A stretch of DNA of 64,000 nucleotides, taken from Thermoanaerobaculia bacterium (GTDB taxonomy: Bacteria; Acidobacteriota; Thermoanaerobaculia; Multivoradales; J023). The stretch spans positions 72,936-136,935 of the forward strand of contig JALCBJ010000003.1 of assembly GCA_028066595.1 (NCBI GenBank), given 5' to 3'. The notes beneath the pieces are model-generated. The model was not told where the DNA came from. It searched no databases and saw only the letters and a program-made list of their open reading frames with translations. Position numbers and translations under genes: made by a program. Positions 55,021-62,584 of this stretch are shown here, piece by piece; position 1 is the stretch's first letter; every line of letters starts with the position of its first letter.

Positions 55021-56511
55021 TCATTCGATATAGCCGAGACGCCGGAGCAGCTCCTTTTGGTACTCCTCGTCTAGTTGCTCGGCATCGGAACCGTCTCTCC
55101 ATACCTCGATCAACCTGCGGCGGTACTCTCGTACCCGCTCGAGAGCGGCGTCGCGATCTAGCGGCGGGGATCCGACGAATGCAGGAACGATCGACACGCT
55201 ACCCGCTTCGTCGAGGTGACCGCGCAACTGCACCACCGAGTTGTCGAACGACGCGTCGGCCACGGGTCGAGCGCTACGCAGCTGAGCCCACATGAGCTCC
55301 GGATCTTCTCGAGGAAACCAGCTCCGGAACCGCCCCCAGGATGCCGACTCCTCGACCACGACACGAGCGGTCAACGCCGTGTGACTGTAGGCTTCCAGAG
55401 CTGGCTCGGGCGCTTCATTCCGCATCGCGGCGGCCAAGTCGACGCCGTTCCACGGATCGGAAGGCAAAACTGGCGGCTTCACCCCCGCCAGCGAAGCCAG
55501 GGTAGGAAGCAGATCGGTCGAGCGAGTGACCACGCGATAACGACGGGGAGCCACGCCCGGCGCCCGGATCAGGAGCGGTACTTGTAGGACCTCGTGCGCC
55601 AGCTGATGGCCGTGTGTCCACGGGAACAGGAGCTCCTCCCGATACATGGCCTCTCCGTGATCCGCGGTGAACGCTACCAGCGAGACGGACGTCAGGCCGT
55701 GGGCTTCGATCGCGTCGAGCAACGAGCCGAAGTGATGATCGAGACGTGCGATATTCGCACGGTAGAGAACCTCGATCACCTGGGCGAGATAGTCGATCTG
55801 TTCCTTCGAAAGCTCATAGCGGGCGACCACGTCGGGGAAGTCGTGCGACAGCTCCGCGTGGTGGTTCAGATAGAAGCCCGCTGCGGCGTCGAATCGCTGC
55901 GGATCTTCGGCGCGCAAGCTGCATTCCTCGGAATGGCGAGCACAGAAGGGTCCCAAAGACTCGACACGGTAGGGTGAATGAGTCAACGTGTGGTTGGCGA
56001 CGACCAGCGCTTTCGCCCGTGGCTCGTCCCGAAGCCGCCGAAGTAGGTGAACGAACTCCGGCGTGCCGTGTGTCAGGGCCAAGTGGTGGACTTCGTTTGC
56101 TCCCCGGCCGTAGCCCAGCTCACCCGAGGCCATGACGTGAGCCAGCCACGCCTCGACGTAGAAGCCCGCTCTACGAAAGACCTCACCGACGATCGCGATC
56201 TCCGAATCGATGGGCGTAGGATGGTGGAAGACGCCGTGGCCGTCGGCATGGCGACCGGTGAAGATCGAGGCGTAGGACGGACCGGACTGCCCCGATTCCG
56301 TCATATGCCGTTCGAATACGACCGATTGCGCCGCGAATTCCTCGAGCCTCGGCGTGAACGTCACATCTTCGTAGGGAGCGAGGAATTCGACGTTCACGGT
56401 GCACGGTAGGTAGAGAAGGACCAGCCTCGGAGTGGGTTCCACCGATGGTGTCGAACACCCTACGCAGGCGAACAGCAACGCGATTGCGAGGCGGCGAGAG
56501 CGCAACGTCAT
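55021..56511 (-). CDS. Sulfatase-like lipoprotein, paralogue 1
   Basis: The 496-residue lipoprotein (LAIALLFACVGC) belongs to the alkaline phosphatase superfamily. The C-terminal metal motif VAFTADHGEAMYREELLFPWTHGHQLAHEVLQVPLLIRAPG is intact. The N-terminal metal-binding motif is replaced: where IVLVTLDTTRADRLGAYG stands in the nearby homologue, this protein has LVLLYLPCTVNVEFLAPY. The nucleophile position reads SGPSYASIFTG, a Ser in place of Cys. It is a tandem paralogue of the next gene. Either the activity is altered or the metal site differs. It may act on a surface glycan or lipid. Confidence 0.8.
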   Translation of the reverse strand: MTLRSRRLAIALLFACVGCSTPSVEPTPRLVLLYLPCTVNVEFLAPYEDVTFTPRLEEFAAQSVVFERHMTESGQSGPSYASIFTGRHADGHGVFHHPTPIDSEIAIVGEVFRRAGFYVEAWLAHVMASGELGYGRGANEVHHLALTHGTPEFVHLLRRLRDEPRAKALVVANHTLTHSPYRVESLGPFCARHSEECSLRAEDPQRFDAAAGFYLNHHAELSHDFPDVVARYELSKEQIDYLAQVIEVLYRANIARLDHHFGSLLDAIEAHGLTSVSLVAFTADHGEAMYREELLFPWTHGHQLAHEVLQVPLLIRAPGVAPRRYRVVTRSTDLLPTLASLAGVKPPVLPSDPWNGVDLAAAMRNEAPEPALEAYSHTALTARVVVEESASWGRFRSWFPREDPELMWAQLRSARPVADASFDNSVVQLRGHLDEAGSVSIVPAFVGSPPLDRDAALERVREYRRRLIEVWRDGSDAEQLDEEYQKELLRRLGYIE

Positions 56512-56570
56512 TCTACGGACGGCAGGCCACCTCCAGCAGATTCAATCCAAGTGGGTGCCGAGCTAGTGAA

Positions 56571-58070
56571 TCAATCGACATACCCCAGAGCCTTCAAAAG
56601 CTCCTTTTCGCGCTCTTTTCCCAAACCCTCATCGCCAGACGCGACTTTCTCCTCCCACGCTGCGATCAAACTCTCAAGGTAGACATCGAGCCGAGCCCGC
56701 CTCTGCATCGCTAAAGCTCGCTCCGGCATTGCGATATCCAGTCTACCGGAGGTGCTCAAACGATAGTGGACCGGCTTCATATCCAGCATATCGTCGTCGT
56801 CCAGTACGCCGCGCAACTGCAGCAGCTCGTCGCCGACTCGGACCTGCGTCCACATCAGGGTTGGGTCCGTGCGTGGGTAGTAGCGGCGGAAGTGATGCCA
56901 GTCGGCTGACGCTTCACTGACGGCGCCGGCGACCACCGCTGTATGGCTATAAGCCTCCAGATCAGGTTCAGGAGAGTCACCACGGATCGCTGCCGCCAAA
57001 TCGACACCGTTCCAAGGCTGGTCAGGTAGTTTCGGCGGCGCAATTCCCGCCAGCGAAGCGAGTGTGGGCAAGAGGTCGGTGGAACGGGTGACGGCCTCGT
57101 AGCGGCGAGGCTCCAGGCTCTTCCCGCGTATCAGAAGCGGCACCCGCAGCACCTCCGGCGCCAGCTGGAAGCCGTGGGTGAATGGGAAGAGCAAATCCTC
57201 GCGGTAAAACACCTCACCGTGATCGGCCGTGAAGACGACCAAGCTCTCCTCCTCCAAACCGTACATGGCAACGGCATCGAGCAGCCTGCCAAAGTGGGCA
57301 TCGAGCTGCCATAGGTTGGATCGGTAGAGAACTTGAACAACGCGTGCCAAGAAAGCGACATCGTCGTCGCTGAGCCCGCGCTCAGCGACAACCGCCGGGA
57401 AGTCGCGTTGCAGCTTGGCATCGAGGTCACGGTACATGTGAACGAAAGAGTAGAAGCGCTCTGGTTCATCCCGCAACACGTTGCATTCCCACGGATGCGC
57501 ATCACAAAAGGGCTCGAGCGCCACCAACCGGAACGGCGAGTGAACGAGGATGTGGTTCACTACCACCAGCGCTCGGGAGCTCGGATCGTCACGTAGTCCA
57601 GCGAGCAGTTGCATCAGCTCGGGCGTGTCGCTATCGGGTACCGCCATGTGCTGCTCGTGGGCGCCACGCCCGTAGCCCAACTCGGGCGAAGCCATCATGT
57701 GCTGTAGCCAAGCCGCGACATAGAAGCCCCCATTGCGGAAAACCTCGGTGAGCCACGGGCCCTCAGCGCTCGAAACATCTGCCGGGTGGTAAAAGACCCC
57801 GTGCCCGTCGCTTTGGCGGCCGGAGAAGATCGATGCGTACGCCGGGCCCGACTGCCCGTCCTCCGTCATGTGGCGCTCGAAGACCACCGACTGCGCCGCG
57901 AAGTCCTTGAGTCGCGGTGTGTAGGTCGCGTCTCCGTAGGGAGCCACGAACTCGGCATTCACGGTACACGGCGCATAGAGCAAGACGAGCCTCGGAGCAC
58001 GATCTGGCTCGGGGCCACCACATGCACCCAAGACAACCCAAGCGGCACCGATCAGGAAGATGCGTCGCAT
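56571..58070 (-). CDS. Sulfatase-like lipoprotein, paralogue 2
   Basis: The start was moved from 58262 to the ATG at 58070, which gives a lipoprotein signal (IFLIGAAWVVLGAC). The 499-residue protein is a tandem paralogue of the downstream gene, with the same substitutions: LVLLYAPCTVNAEFVAPY for the N-terminal metal motif and QSGPAYASIFSG at the nucleophile. VVFTADHGEVFYREDLLFPFTHGFQLAPEVLRVPLLIRG is intact. The two share stretches such as AAQSVVFERHMTE and ELGYGRGA. It is the first gene of a two-gene minus-strand run. Confidence 0.8.
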   Translation of the reverse strand: MRRIFLIGAAWVVLGACGGPEPDRAPRLVLLYAPCTVNAEFVAPYGDATYTPRLKDFAAQSVVFERHMTEDGQSGPAYASIFSGRQSDGHGVFYHPADVSSAEGPWLTEVFRNGGFYVAAWLQHMMASPELGYGRGAHEQHMAVPDSDTPELMQLLAGLRDDPSSRALVVVNHILVHSPFRLVALEPFCDAHPWECNVLRDEPERFYSFVHMYRDLDAKLQRDFPAVVAERGLSDDDVAFLARVVQVLYRSNLWQLDAHFGRLLDAVAMYGLEEESLVVFTADHGEVFYREDLLFPFTHGFQLAPEVLRVPLLIRGKSLEPRRYEAVTRSTDLLPTLASLAGIAPPKLPDQPWNGVDLAAAIRGDSPEPDLEAYSHTAVVAGAVSEASADWHHFRRYYPRTDPTLMWTQVRVGDELLQLRGVLDDDDMLDMKPVHYRLSTSGRLDIAMPERALAMQRRARLDVYLESLIAAWEEKVASGDEGLGKEREKELLKALGYVD

Positions 58071-58428
58071 GCCTGATGCTAGCCCGCCACCAAGGCTGAT
58101 TGGATCAGACTGCGACGTCCACACAGTTCGGCCCTGTGTCCATGATCGGCATTCATAGTGTCGGCTCGGGACCCAGTTTTCAGGACGCCGCCCCAAAAAC
58201 AACCGCAACATATTGTGCTCAAATCCAACAGGTCTACCATATATCGATAATTTCCCGACCAACCTTTCAATAGGTTCCAGGGACCGGCCGACTCAGTTGG
58301 GTCTGGAGGTCTGATGTCTCTTTCGTGAGACCACTCCGCTCCACTGCTGACCCTAGCACTGGTTTCACGGGTAGTTTTCGAGCAATTCCAGGGCTTGAAA
58401 CGGCTGCAATGAAGGGTATTTACGTCGA

Positions 58429-58448
58429 CCTCTCGGACATCTGAGAGG
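58429..58448. repeat. Short inverted repeat upstream of mraZ
   Basis: CCTCTC-ggacatct-GAGAGG is a perfect 6-bp stem with an 8-base loop. It is not followed by a T run, so it is not a standard terminator. Confidence 0.5.
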
Positions 58449-58510
58449 GGTCCTCAGAGCATTTCTCCTGACCAGGGGGTGGTGTTTCAGGAAGATTTCG
58501 GGGACAATAT

Positions 58511-58545
58511 TGGACTGACGTGGACCGCAGTGGACAAATGTGGTC
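58511..58545 (+). promoter_or_regulatory. Four-box MraZ-type operator (10-bp-spaced TGGAC)
   Basis: TGGAC occurs at 58511, 58521 and 58531, and TGGTC at 58541, each separated by 5 bp, so the four boxes lie on one helical face with a 10-bp period. MraZ of E. coli binds direct repeats of TGGGN spaced by 5 nt upstream of its own operon; this array matches that geometry with a C/A variant. The last box lies 44 bp before the mraZ start. Confidence 0.8.
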
Positions 58546-58589
58546 GCCGCTGATACGTTCTGTCGAATCGGACGATTCTAAGACTCAGC

Positions 58590-59030
58590 ATGTTTCGAGG
58601 CAGCTCACCCACCAAGATCGACGACAAAGGTCGCCTCAAGGTACCGACGGAGTTCCGAACGGCCTTGGAGGACGGCTGGGGTGCGGACGTCTTCGTCACC
58701 TCCGTCACGGGTGAGTCGGCGCTGGTCTACCCCTTGCCCAATTGGGAATCGATCGAGCGCAAGCTCGAGGGCGTGCCGTCGTCCAATCGCTCGAAGCAGC
58801 GCTTCTTGGAACGAGTCAACTACTTCGGCCAGCAACTTCGGTTGGACAAACAGGGGCGGGTGGTGATGCCGCAGATCCTCCGAGAAACGGCCGACATCGC
58901 GGGCGACGTGGTGGTCAGCGGGCGCCTCGACCACCTCGAGGTGTGGAACCGCGAACGCTTCGACCAACGCCTCTTGGAGGAGCCGTTTACCAACGAAGAT
59001 TTCGCCAACCTGGCGGAGCTGGGCATCTGA
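58590..59030 (+). CDS. mraZ: Transcriptional regulator MraZ
   Basis: The 146-residue protein has two AbrB-like MraZ repeats: PTKIDDKGRLKVPTEFRTAL and, after the linker, LRLDKQGRVVMPQILRETADI. It forms rings and represses the dcw operon by binding direct repeats upstream, here the TGGAC array. The ATG follows a weak ribosome binding site. The last residues (EEPFTNEDFANLAELGI) are family-typical. The gene opens the cell-division and cell-wall cluster, 37 bp before rsmH. Confidence 0.95.
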   Translation: MFRGSSPTKIDDKGRLKVPTEFRTALEDGWGADVFVTSVTGESALVYPLPNWESIERKLEGVPSSNRSKQRFLERVNYFGQQLRLDKQGRVVMPQILRETADIAGDVVVSGRLDHLEVWNRERFDQRLLEEPFTNEDFANLAELGI

Positions 59031-59067
59031 TGTCCCGAAGACCCTCCTCGTACGAGATGGAGCTCCC

Positions 59068-60117
59068 ATGGAAACCGCCGGAATGCCGACCCACGCGCCG
59101 GTGCTCGTGCGCGAGGTCCTCGACCTTCTCGCCCCGGCGCTCGCAGGAGGCGGCTGGACCGTCGACACCACATTGGGCCTGGGCGGTCACGCCGCGGCCG
59201 TTCTCGACCGATTCCCAAGCGTCCGTCTCTTCGGCCTCGATCGCGATCCGCGGGCTCTCCAGATCGCTGCCCAGCGCCTCGCTCCCTTCGGTGAACGTGT
59301 GCTCCTCGAACGGGGCCGGTTCTCCGACCTCACGGACCGTCTCGATCGCCACGGCATCCGACGAGTCCGGGGCCTGCTGGCGGACCTCGGCGTTTCCTCC
59401 ATGCAGCTCGACATCCCCTCCCGTGGCTTTTCCTTCCAGGCGAACGCACCCCTCGACATGCGGATGGGTGCCGCAGCCGTCGACCGGTCCGAACCCACTT
59501 TCCTGTCCGCCGAGGCCGAGTCACTTCTGGCTCGCGCCAAGGCTCTAGACATCGAACCCGACGAACCGACGGCCCACGACATCGTCAACCGCTATCCGGA
59601 GGAAGAGTTGGCCAACATCTTCAAGCAGTACGGCGAAGAACGACACGCCCGGCGCATCGCTCGCGGCATCGCCGAGGCGCGTCGTGAGCAGCCCGTGGAA
59701 ACCACGGGCGAGCTGGCGAAGCTGGTGGCGGAATGGAAACCGGTACCGCCCCGCCACGGCGGCCGTCGGCCCGGTCAGCGAAATCTGCATCCCGCGACGC
59801 AAGTCTTCCAAGCTCTCCGCATGGAGGTGAACCGGGAGATGGACGAGCTGGAGTCGTTGCTCGACCAAGCGGTCACGCTGCTGGAGAAAGAGGGCTGTCT
59901 GGCGATCATCTCGTACCACTCCGGGGAGGATCGCGCGGTCAAACACACGCTACGCGACCTGGCGACCGGGCAGATCGACCGAGTCACCGGACGTCCCCGC
60001 GCCGAGACCCAGGTGATCGAGGTGCTGACCAAGAAGCCCGTACGCCCTACCGACGCCGAGGTCGCTCAGAATCCTCGCTCGCGCTCCGCACGCCTGCGGG
60101 CGGCTCGCCGCATCTAG
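59068..60117 (+). CDS. rsmH: 16S rRNA (cytosine-1402-N4)-methyltransferase
   Basis: RsmH (MraW) methylates the N4 of C1402 in the ribosomal P site. The ATG at 59068 has GGAG upstream. The 349 residues include HAPVLVREVLDLL, SAM motif VDTTLGLGGHAAAVL, GLDRDPRAL, and LADLGVSSMQLDIPSRGFSFQANAPLDMRM. DELESLLDQAVTLLEKEGCLAIISYHSGEDRAVKH and the basic C-terminus (SARLRAARRI) are also typical. It is placed as usual after mraZ. Confidence 0.96.
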   Translation: METAGMPTHAPVLVREVLDLLAPALAGGGWTVDTTLGLGGHAAAVLDRFPSVRLFGLDRDPRALQIAAQRLAPFGERVLLERGRFSDLTDRLDRHGIRRVRGLLADLGVSSMQLDIPSRGFSFQANAPLDMRMGAAAVDRSEPTFLSAEAESLLARAKALDIEPDEPTAHDIVNRYPEEELANIFKQYGEERHARRIARGIAEARREQPVETTGELAKLVAEWKPVPPRHGGRRPGQRNLHPATQVFQALRMEVNREMDELESLLDQAVTLLEKEGCLAIISYHSGEDRAVKHTLRDLATGQIDRVTGRPRAETQVIEVLTKKPVRPTDAEVAQNPRSRSARLRAARRI

Positions 60118-60138
60118 GGCCGGCTCGAAGCCGAGGCC

Positions 60139-60510
60139 ATGCGGAGTCCCTACGCAGTCCACAAGCCGGTCGAGAACGCGTACCTGGTACGCGAGCGGGA
60201 GAGCCGTCGCCTGCGCGAGCTGGCAGCGGTGGCCGCAACGGTCATCTTGCTGGGCGCCGCGTTCCTGGCTTACACCTGGATCCACACAGAGATCACCCGC
60301 ATCGGGTACGACGTCAACCAGTTGGAAGGCCAGCTGCACGAGCTGCAGCAGCAAGAACGCCTTCTCCGCCTCGAGATCTCCCAGAAAACCCAACCCAGAA
60401 TCATCGAACAACGCGCCCGCAGTGAGCTCGACATGCGGCCACCCACCGTCCTCCAAACCGTCTTCTGGCACGAGGTGGCCGACGGGACGGCCCAACCGGA
60501 CCCGCCCTGA
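60139..60510 (+). CDS. ftsL: Cell division protein FtsL-like
   Basis: The 123-residue single-pass protein has an approximately 28-residue cytoplasmic tail, a membrane helix (LAAVAATVILLGAAFLAYTWI), and a periplasmic coiled coil (GYDVNQLEGQLHELQQQERLLRLEISQKTQ). This is the layout of FtsL, which joins FtsB and FtsQ in the divisome. The call rests on layout and on its position between rsmH and ftsI, since FtsL sequences diverge strongly. Confidence 0.8.
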   Translation: MRSPYAVHKPVENAYLVRERESRRLRELAAVAATVILLGAAFLAYTWIHTEITRIGYDVNQLEGQLHELQQQERLLRLEISQKTQPRIIEQRARSELDMRPPTVLQTVFWHEVADGTAQPDPP

Positions 60511-60706
60511 GGACCGGATCCATTGCACAAGCACCCAACACGACCACGATTCACCGGCGGGCCCCCTGGGCCCGTTGACGCGTTCCTAGGGAACTGACGA
60601 TTCCGATCCGATGAATCGATCCACGAAGATCACGAGCACCTACTCCCAAAGCCAACGCGAGCCCTCGAAGAGCCGGTTCCAAGCCTCCTGACGCCTCCAC
60701 TCTTAA
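60511..60706. other. Gap between ftsL and ftsI with GC-rich hairpin
   Basis: This 196-bp gap is unusual in a tightly packed dcw cluster. It contains a perfect inverted repeat CGGGCCC-CCT-GGGCCCG at 60558-60574, directly followed by TTGACG. No ORF in frame with its neighbours was seen. It may hold an internal promoter, attenuator or RNA-processing site. Confidence 0.6.
60558..60574 (+). terminator. GC-rich hairpin, possible attenuator
   Basis: CGGGCCC and GGGCCCG form a 7-bp perfect stem with a 3-base loop (CCT). No T run follows, so factor-independent termination would be weak; an RNA-processing or protein-binding role is as likely. Confidence 0.35.
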
Positions 60707-62584
60707 ATGTCCAACCAACCTATTTTCCACCCCGCCGCCGAGCGTGTCGTCTGGAATCACGGACGACTCGTGGTGTTGTGCGCGCTCGCTGCGGGCTGGC
60801 TGCTGTTGGCGATGGGACGTCTGTACTGGCTCCAGGTCGAGCGCCACGAACACTTCCTCGGCAAAGCTCTCGAGCAACAGCGCGAGGTCTTGGAGCTCGA
60901 CGCGCCCCGCGGCACGATCTACGACGCGCGCGGGCGAGAGCTGGCGGTGTCCATCGAGGCGATGTCGGTCGTGGCCGACCCGGTGTACTTGCGACGCCTG
61001 GCGGAACCCGCGCCAGGCGAGAACGGCGAGGACGAGAATCGAGAGCCCCTCGATATCGACACCCTGGCCACGCAGCTCGCTGTCGTGCTCGGCCAGGGAA
61101 CCGCCGAGGTGCGAGCGAAGCTCGATTCCGACAAGCGCTTCGTCTGGATCGAGCGCAAGGTCGACCGGCCCGTGGCAGAACGAGTGGCATCGCTCGATCT
61201 GCCGGGTATCCACTTGCTTCCTGAATCCAAGCGCTATTACCCCATGGGAACGCTGGCGGCCCAGATCATCGGGTATGTGGGGACGGACCATCAGGGCTTG
61301 GCAGGGCTCGAAGCTCACTACGACGCTGCAGTGCGCACCGAGAAGGGTCGGACGACGGTCCTGAGGGACGGTCGCGCCGGCACCCTGGTCTACCCAGGTC
61401 TCGGTCGTTCCGAAGCTCGCCCGGGTCACGATCTTCACCTGACCATCGACTCCGTTCTACAGAACATCGTCGAGCGGGAGCTGGCAGCCGGAGTGGAGTC
61501 GTCGAACGCAAGATCCGGCCAGGCGGTGATGCTCGATCCAGAGACCGGCGCCGTGCTGGCGATGGCGTCGGTACCCACCTTTGATCCCAATCGCTGGAAC
61601 GACTACCCCAAGAACACCTGGCGGAACCCTCCGGTACAAGACGCCTACGAGCCCGGTTCGACATTCAAGATGGTGACGCTGGCGGCCGCCCTCGAGTCAG
61701 GCCATGTCGATCCGCTCCTGCCCATTCACTGCGGCAACGGCGTATTTCGCTACGGTTCCAAGACCACGATCAACGATCACAAGAGTTTCGGCGAGCTAAC
61801 GGTCCGTGAAGTCATCGCCAACTCGTCGAACGTCGGCGCCATCCATCTAGGCCGTTTTGCAGGCGAAGACCTGCTCTTCAGTACAATCCGCCGGTTCGGA
61901 TTCGGCGAGCCTACGGGGATCGATCTACCCGGCGAGAGCTCCGGCCAGCTGCGCTCCGCCGACCGCTGGTCGAAGACGGATCCGTTCTACATCTCCTTCG
62001 GCCAGGGAGTCGGCGTGACGGCCATCCAGCTGACCAACGCCTTCGCTGCCTTGGCGAACGACGGTCGACGACTACGTCCCCACGTCGTTCGGCGGGTCGG
62101 AGACCGTGACATCGGCCGCCACGAAGTGCGGGGTCTGGTCGCCGCGCCCTCCACCGTGCGGCAGGTCAAGACCATCCTGGAACAGGTCGTTCTCGACGGT
62201 ACTGCCACCTCCGCCGCGCTCGACGGCTACCGGGCCGCGGGCAAGACCGGCACTGCGGAGAAAGCTGTACCCGGACGGGGCTATCTCGATGGCAGGTACG
62301 TCGCCAGCTTCGTCGGCTTCGCTCCTCTCGAACGTCCCCAGATCGTGCTGTTGGTGCTCCTTGACGAGCCACTACCGCGCTACCACGGCGGCGAAGTCGC
62401 AGCCCCCGTCTTCCGCAACGTAGTCCAAGAGGCTCTGCTCTATCTGGGCGAGCAGGCCCCCCAGCGTGGTCGCCCACTCGGGGAGATCTTGTCCTCTCGG
62501 CTCTTCACCGAGCAGGGCCAGACCCCCGTCGACATCGAAGCGCCGGTGGGCGCGCCCGAAGTGACGACAGGAGGAGTGGGATGA
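60707..62584 (+). CDS. ftsI: Penicillin-binding protein, FtsI/PBP3 type (divisome transpeptidase)
   Basis: The 625-residue protein starts MSNQPIFHPAAERVVW, has one N-terminal helix (LVVLCALAAGWLLLAMGRLYWLQV) and the dimerisation domain (RGTIYDARGRELAVSIEAMSVVADP). The transpeptidase domain carries the nucleophile motif STFK in YEPGSTFKMV, SSN in ANSSNVGAIHL, and KTGTAEK. The length is close to that of E. coli FtsI, and no PASTA domain is visible at the C-terminus. It cross-links septal peptidoglycan in the periplasm. It overlaps murE by 4 bp (ATGA). Confidence 0.94.
   Translation: MSNQPIFHPAAERVVWNHGRLVVLCALAAGWLLLAMGRLYWLQVERHEHFLGKALEQQREVLELDAPRGTIYDARGRELAVSIEAMSVVADPVYLRRLAEPAPGENGEDENREPLDIDTLATQLAVVLGQGTAEVRAKLDSDKRFVWIERKVDRPVAERVASLDLPGIHLLPESKRYYPMGTLAAQIIGYVGTDHQGLAGLEAHYDAAVRTEKGRTTVLRDGRAGTLVYPGLGRSEARPGHDLHLTIDSVLQNIVERELAAGVESSNARSGQAVMLDPETGAVLAMASVPTFDPNRWNDYPKNTWRNPPVQDAYEPGSTFKMVTLAAALESGHVDPLLPIHCGNGVFRYGSKTTINDHKSFGELTVREVIANSSNVGAIHLGRFAGEDLLFSTIRRFGFGEPTGIDLPGESSGQLRSADRWSKTDPFYISFGQGVGVTAIQLTNAFAALANDGRRLRPHVVRRVGDRDIGRHEVRGLVAAPSTVRQVKTILEQVVLDGTATSAALDGYRAAGKTGTAEKAVPGRGYLDGRYVASFVGFAPLERPQIVLLVLLDEPLPRYHGGEVAAPVFRNVVQEALLYLGEQAPQRGRPLGEILSSRLFTEQGQTPVDIEAPVGAPEVTTGGVG

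Larger units (their letters stand above)
58071..58589. other. Non-coding leader between the sulfatase-like gene and mraZ (519 bp)
   Basis: Divergent gap that must hold promoters for the sulfatase-like pair and for mraZ. It holds a 6-bp-stem inverted repeat at 58429-58448 and the TGGAC array at 58511-58545. GGACAAT just ahead of the array (58503-58508) is a possible -10. No ORF with support was found. Confidence 0.6.

Noticed and set aside
58429-58448. Rho-independent terminator upstream of mraZ
   Set aside because: The 6-bp stem has an 8-base loop and no following T run, so it is listed only as an inverted repeat.
60551-61438. Minus-strand ORF (295 aa) over ftsI
   Set aside because: Antisense to a protein with all three penicillin-binding motifs and no recognisable domain of its own.
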